Source of the DNA: Saccharibacillus soli
GTDB lineage: Bacteria > Bacillota > Bacilli > Paenibacillales > Paenibacillaceae
DNA length: 64,000 nucleotides
Assembly (NCBI GenBank): GCA_002189105.1
Contig: NIOB01000002.1
Location: forward strand, 186,001 to 250,000
Direction: 5' to 3'
A model generated the notes under the pieces. The model was not told the DNA's origin. It saw nothing but the letters and a program-made list of their open reading frames with translations, and ran no database searches. The translations under genes and the position numbers were made by a program. Shown here in pieces: positions 61,112-64,000 of this stretch; the first letter of the stretch is position 1; each line of letters starts with the position of its first letter.

Positions 61112-61190
61112 TGAAGTGAGCTGCGGCCTAAGGTTTTGGGGTTGGCAGCGTTAGCTTTTTCACATCTAGGGCAGGCCTCTCTTCGCTATA

Positions 61191-62225
61191 ATGGCGGAGC
61201 ATCCCCCGCGTCGTAAGGAGCAGCGGGGCAAATCTGCGCGGAAGAGGTTGAACGTATTGCCTGCGGAAAATAAATATAAGGCGCTCGAACTGGAAACGCC
61301 GGGCGTCTATGAGCTTGAAGGGTTGGAAGTTGGCGTCACGTCCAACTGCAACTTCAAATGTGATTACTGCTGCGCCTACCGCCGTGATGACGGCTCGAAG
61401 ATCGGAGCGGAAGAAGTCATTCGGCTAATCGAGGACATTCCGACGCTCAAGCGGGTTCGGCTGTCCGGTGGCGAAGTCACGCTGCGGTTTGAGGACTGCG
61501 TGAAGATTATCCAGTATTGCACGCAGCGCGGCCTGGCGACGCAGCTCAATACCAATGGCAGCCTGTTGAGCGAGGAACGCATCCGCCGTTTGCGGGAAGC
61601 CGGGTTATCGAATATTCATCTGTCTTTTAACTTTACCGACGGAGAATCCTTTGGCGCTTATTACGGGATGGACCCCCGCGTCTATGACAAGGTGATCGGG
61701 AACATCAGGTTGTGTGTGGCGCATGGGCTGGAGACCGTGCTGGAGACACTGCTCTTTGGCCCGACTCAGGATAACATGGCGGCGATCAGTGCCAAGGTCC
61801 ATGAGCTGGGCGTACGCATCCATGAGATTCAGAACAGCATCGTCATGGATCATGCGGAGCGCCCGGGCTGGAACGCCGTGGCGACGCGGGAATCGTTGGT
61901 GCGTTCGGTGAATGATCTGATCGCCAATCGCCGAGCGGACACGGAACTGTATCTGACTTGCATGGATCGGTTGATGGAGGAGCTGGGATTCAAGGAAGAA
62001 CCGGGCGTCTATTTCTCCAACTGTGTCGATGGCAAAAAGCAGCTGCACCTGCATGGCAATGGCGATCTGCTGATCTGCGAGCTGTGCCGTCCGGAAGTGA
62101 TCGGCAACGTCTACGAAGGAACGGATCTCAAGACGATCTATACCTATCGGCCCAAGGCGCTGGCGGAGTTTCTGGAGAAGCTGCCCTGCCCGGCGTATGA
62201 TGCGTTGTTCCCGGCTGGGGTCTGA
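61191..62225 (+). CDS. Radical SAM protein, MoaA/SPASM-like
   Basis: 344-aa from ATG 61191, but that ATG overlaps a TATAAT and has no ribosome site; a TTG at 61257 with GAAGAGG 9 bp upstream (product MPAENKYKALELE) is a good alternative. The radical SAM cluster motif is CNFKCDYC (Cys-x3-Cys-x2-Cys) after VGVTSN, followed by the SAM-binding GGEVTL loop and QLNTNGS. C-terminal cysteines (YLTCMDRL, FSNCVDG, LLICELC) suggest a second iron-sulfur cluster of SPASM/twitch type. Such enzymes modify peptides or cofactors. No peptide or cofactor gene is adjacent except the small basic protein downstream. Substrate unknown. Confidence 0.85.
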   Translation: MAEHPPRRKEQRGKSARKRLNVLPAENKYKALELETPGVYELEGLEVGVTSNCNFKCDYCCAYRRDDGSKIGAEEVIRLIEDIPTLKRVRLSGGEVTLRFEDCVKIIQYCTQRGLATQLNTNGSLLSEERIRRLREAGLSNIHLSFNFTDGESFGAYYGMDPRVYDKVIGNIRLCVAHGLETVLETLLFGPTQDNMAAISAKVHELGVRIHEIQNSIVMDHAERPGWNAVATRESLVRSVNDLIANRRADTELYLTCMDRLMEELGFKEEPGVYFSNCVDGKKQLHLHGNGDLLICELCRPEVIGNVYEGTDLKTIYTYRPKALAEFLEKLPCPAYDALFPAGV

Positions 62226-62377
62226 CTCCAGGCAAAGAATTTCTGCGATGCCGCCATTCTTCATCTTGTGTCCGCGCCTTCTCTGACGTACGATAGGACG
62301 ACAGACGTTCATGGGCATCCGGCTGGCCGAAAGGCGGCAAGGGAGGCGTATGACGCGAAAGCGAGGCGAACAAAACG

Positions 62378-62563
62378 ATGGCAAGCAAGAAAGGCGGCAC
62401 AGGCCGGGGGACAGGCAAAAAAGGCTGGAACCGCTGGCAGAAAGCCGACAATAAGAAGAAAAACGCACCTAAGCCGTACAAGACCAAAGGCAAGGCAGAA
62501 GACAAAACGGCAGGTAAAAGCGATGAGAAAAAATCCGAAGCGGCTGGCCCGCGCAGTGAATAG
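62378..62563 (+). CDS. Small basic DUF3934-type protein
   Basis: 61-aa protein very rich in Lys and Gly. The N-terminal part KKGGTGRGTGKKGWNRWQKAD followed by KPYKTKGK matches, from memory, the conserved short proteins called DUF3934 in Bacillaceae and Paenibacillaceae. GAGGCG lies about 10 bp upstream. Possibly a nucleic-acid-binding or ribosome-associated peptide; function unknown. Confidence 0.75.
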   Translation: MASKKGGTGRGTGKKGWNRWQKADNKKKNAPKPYKTKGKAEDKTAGKSDEKKSEAAGPRSE

Positions 62564-62580
62564 GCGTTCCCAAGCATCGC

Positions 62581-62629
62581 AAAGACCGTTTTCCCGTTCC
62601 TCACTTCGAGGCGGGGAAACGGTCTTTTT
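62581..62629. terminator. Terminator between convergent genes
   Basis: AAAGACCGTTTTCCCG pairs with CGGGGAAACGGTCTTT (one mismatch) around a 15-nt loop; T's follow. Confidence 0.85.
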
Positions 62630-62650
62630 GACGTTAAAGGGCGGCCTGGA

Positions 62651-63502
62651 TCAGTTGGAGTTGGAAGTCGGCGTACCATGCGCCGCCATCTTCGCATTGT
62701 GGACATCCAGGGGCAGATTAAAGTTGTCGAGGCTGCCCAGTTCGGCGGTCTTGCCGCCGCCGTGACGACCGTACAGGACCAGCCAGTAGAAGATGGGATA
62801 CTGGCGCAGCAGTCGGCGCTGCGGGCCAACGCGCACGTCAGCCAGCTCTTCGTACTTCGGCCAATAGTCGGCGACATTGGGCGTGATTTTGCGGTGGGAG
62901 CGTCCACCGTCGATATATTCGCAGATGCGTTCAGGCTGGAGCCGTTCGCGCCAGCCGCCGTAGAAGGTGTGAGAGCTGCCATGGGTGCGGCAGAGGAAGG
63001 GGCGGGCGGGATACACCCGGCAGCGCCCCTTCTCCCGGTCGAGCAGCGGGCACGGGAAGCTGTTGCGGCCTGCATGATGACGCACCGCTTCCAGCTCTCC
63101 CTTGCGATCGACGGGCTGTGTCAGCGACGCATACATCGGGGGATTCTCCTGCTCCAGCGCCAGCAGGTTCTCTTCTGCTCGTTCAAAGGCCTCGGTAATC
63201 TCGGCCTTGCTCCAGTGGCGCTGCATGTAGACCAGCAGCAGCTCAAATTCAACCTGGGATACCGGGAAGTAGTCCGAACAGCAGGAACTGCATCCTTCGC
63301 GGCAGGGCGGCTGTTTGGGGCTGCTTGCCCGGTAGTCGGCAATCTCCCGTTCGACGTCCTGATACAGATGGGTGATGTGTACCGCCCGGCTGTCTGGGGA
63401 AGCATCCGGATGGCAAACCCGCATCTTGCGTCCGCTGCCGCAGAAGCAAGGCTCGCTGCCTGCACGATCCGCAGCCTTGTCTCCGATAGGGGGTTTTGGC
63501 AT
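62651..63502 (-). CDS. SEC-C motif plus YkgJ-type Cys-cluster protein
   Basis: 283-aa protein; start MPKPPIGDKAAD with AAGGAAG upstream (a GTG at 63511 overlaps that site). An N-terminal SEC-C-like zinc motif PCFCGSGRKMRVCH (about 19-32) is followed by CREGCSSCCSDYF (about 66-78) and later CPLLDREKGRCRVYPARPFLCRTHG, the pattern of YkgJ/UPF0153 putative zinc- or iron-chelating proteins (Cys-x2-Cys-Cys plus C-x8-C-x8-C). Function of the family is not established; metal binding is highly likely. Confidence 0.87.
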   Translation of the reverse strand: MPKPPIGDKAADRAGSEPCFCGSGRKMRVCHPDASPDSRAVHITHLYQDVEREIADYRASSPKQPPCREGCSSCCSDYFPVSQVEFELLLVYMQRHWSKAEITEAFERAEENLLALEQENPPMYASLTQPVDRKGELEAVRHHAGRNSFPCPLLDREKGRCRVYPARPFLCRTHGSSHTFYGGWRERLQPERICEYIDGGRSHRKITPNVADYWPKYEELADVRVGPQRRLLRQYPIFYWLVLYGRHGGGKTAELGSLDNFNLPLDVHNAKMAAHGTPTSNSN

Positions 63503-63601
63503 GAGCTTCACTTCCTTGTGCTTAAATTCTGGATTTCATTCCCATTATACGCGTGTGCGGCTCGGAATGAAATTGACCTGGCGTTTTTGCGGAGGGGGCG
63601 C

Positions 63602-63642
63602 TTGACAGGTGCGGGAAGAAGTTTTATTGTTGTTAGTAACAA
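63602..63642 (+). promoter_or_regulatory. Promoter and palindromic operator of the NUDIX gene
   Basis: TTGACA (63602-63607), 17 bp and TATTGT (63625-63630) form a promoter; the 13-bp perfect palindrome TTGTTAGTAACAA (63630-63642) lies at the expected start site, as for a repressor operator. Confidence 0.6.
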
Positions 63643-63705
63643 TTAGATAATATCAAAGAGGGAATAACAAAATTTGTTGATCTCAAAAACGAACAGGGGA
63701 TAATC

Positions 63706-64000
63706 ATGGCCAACGACAACGCAAGAGAAGGCGCAGAGCCACTGCGGGATGCGAATGGATTAACCGAAGCCGAATTTCTGGCTCAATATGATGCGGGCGA
63801 TTATGAGCGGCCCTCCATGGCGGCGGATATGGTCATTTTTACCGTGTCGGATGAGAAAGAAGACAATTACCGGAAGCTGCCCGGACGTTCGCTTAGGATA
63901 CTGCTGATCCGGCGCGGCGGCCACCCTTATCTGGGCTGCTGGGCACTGCCCGGCGGATTCGTCCGACCGACGGAGACGATTGAGCAGGCCGCACAGCGTG
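63706..64000 (+). CDS. NUDIX hydrolase (N-terminal part, cut by window edge)
   Basis: 98 codons visible, frame open to the right end; AGGGGATA precedes the ATG. The N-terminus LTEAEFLAQYDAGDYERPSMAADMVIF and LRILLIRRGGHPYLGCWALPGGFVRPTETIEQAAQR correspond to ADP-ribose/NAD-related NUDIX proteins, the last part being the start of the GX5EX7REUXEEXGU box (G-GFVRPTE-T). The catalytic helix lies beyond the window. It could be a hydrolase or an NrtR-like regulator with a C-terminal HTH; the palindrome at its promoter fits either. Confidence 0.85.
   Translation, partial: MANDNAREGAEPLRDANGLTEAEFLAQYDAGDYERPSMAADMVIFTVSDEKEDNYRKLPGRSLRILLIRRGGHPYLGCWALPGGFVRPTETIEQAAQR

Noticed and set aside
62128-63075. 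315-codon minus-strand frame overlapping the radical SAM, DUF3934-type and YkgJ genes
   Set aside because: Low-complexity product without motifs; it overlaps three better-supported genes.

Overview
The window reads as chromosomal DNA of a moderately GC-rich Bacillota, most likely Paenibacillaceae (Paenibacillus or Saccharibacillus). The reasons are AAGGAGG-type ribosome binding sites with frequent TTG/GTG starts, an SLH-anchored giant surface protein, AimR-like peptide receptors, a CdaR regulator, a DUF3934-type small basic protein, and many T-tailed intrinsic terminators. No rRNA, tRNA or CRISPR array was seen. Most genes are host-like; one low-GC islet (about 53.6-56.2 kb) and a low-GC stretch (about 17.5-20.0 kb) stand out.

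Region 1 (0-6.4 kb and 15.0-17.5 kb): an OmpR-type two-component system is divergent from an operon of a VTC-type polyphosphate polymerase, a DUF4956 membrane protein and a large exported Cthe_2159-family beta-helix protein. A paralogous beta-helix lipoprotein lies about 9 kb away. Both transcription units carry the same promoter-proximal element: two hexamers 11 bp apart, 10 bp upstream of a TAAGAT box. This predicts one small regulon for membrane polyphosphate/surface-polymer functions.

Region 2 (6.4-15 kb): a MarR-GNAT pair, a LiaRS/NarL-type two-component system flanked by two related small membrane proteins, an intergenic cluster of three perfect DnaA boxes, a rifampicin phosphotransferase-like gene with an ArsR regulator, and a SnoaL-like gene. 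The last two regulators' region shares operator-like palindromes.

Region 3 (17.5-20.6 kb): two HTH-TPR receptors (RRNPP/AimR-like) bracket a previously unlisted 54-codon gene for an exported pro-peptide whose start overlaps the stop of the upstream receptor. This is a peptide quorum-sensing cassette.

Region 4 (21.1-31.2 kb): a tightly packed six-gene operon encoding SWIM, HEAT-like, HEAT-like paralog, MoxR AAA+ ATPase, DUF5682 and VWA proteins. It resembles the uncharacterised E. coli yehL-M-P-Q set and is the best candidate for an undescribed multi-protein system.

Region 5 (31-53.6 kb): housekeeping and accessory metabolism: GNAT, lipid kinase, carbamoylase-like M20 peptidase, YjdM, a 1525-aa SLH protein with twelve helical repeats, a Cys-cluster/pentapeptide protein, aldo/keto reductases, a GntP-glycerate kinase-CdaR locus, a GT4-TVP38-GT4 glycolipid-like cluster, SDR and LLM oxidoreductases.

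Region 6 (53.6-56.2 kb): a decayed foreign islet with a possible secreted toxin, a broken IS5-family transposase, an unknown gene and a truncated SRPBCC fragment.

Region 7 (56.2-64 kb): FMN reductase, a divergent MarR/quinone-reductase pair, an epimerase, a 7TM-GGDEF protein with a structured leader, a radical SAM protein, a DUF3934-type protein, a SEC-C/YkgJ protein and a truncated NUDIX gene.
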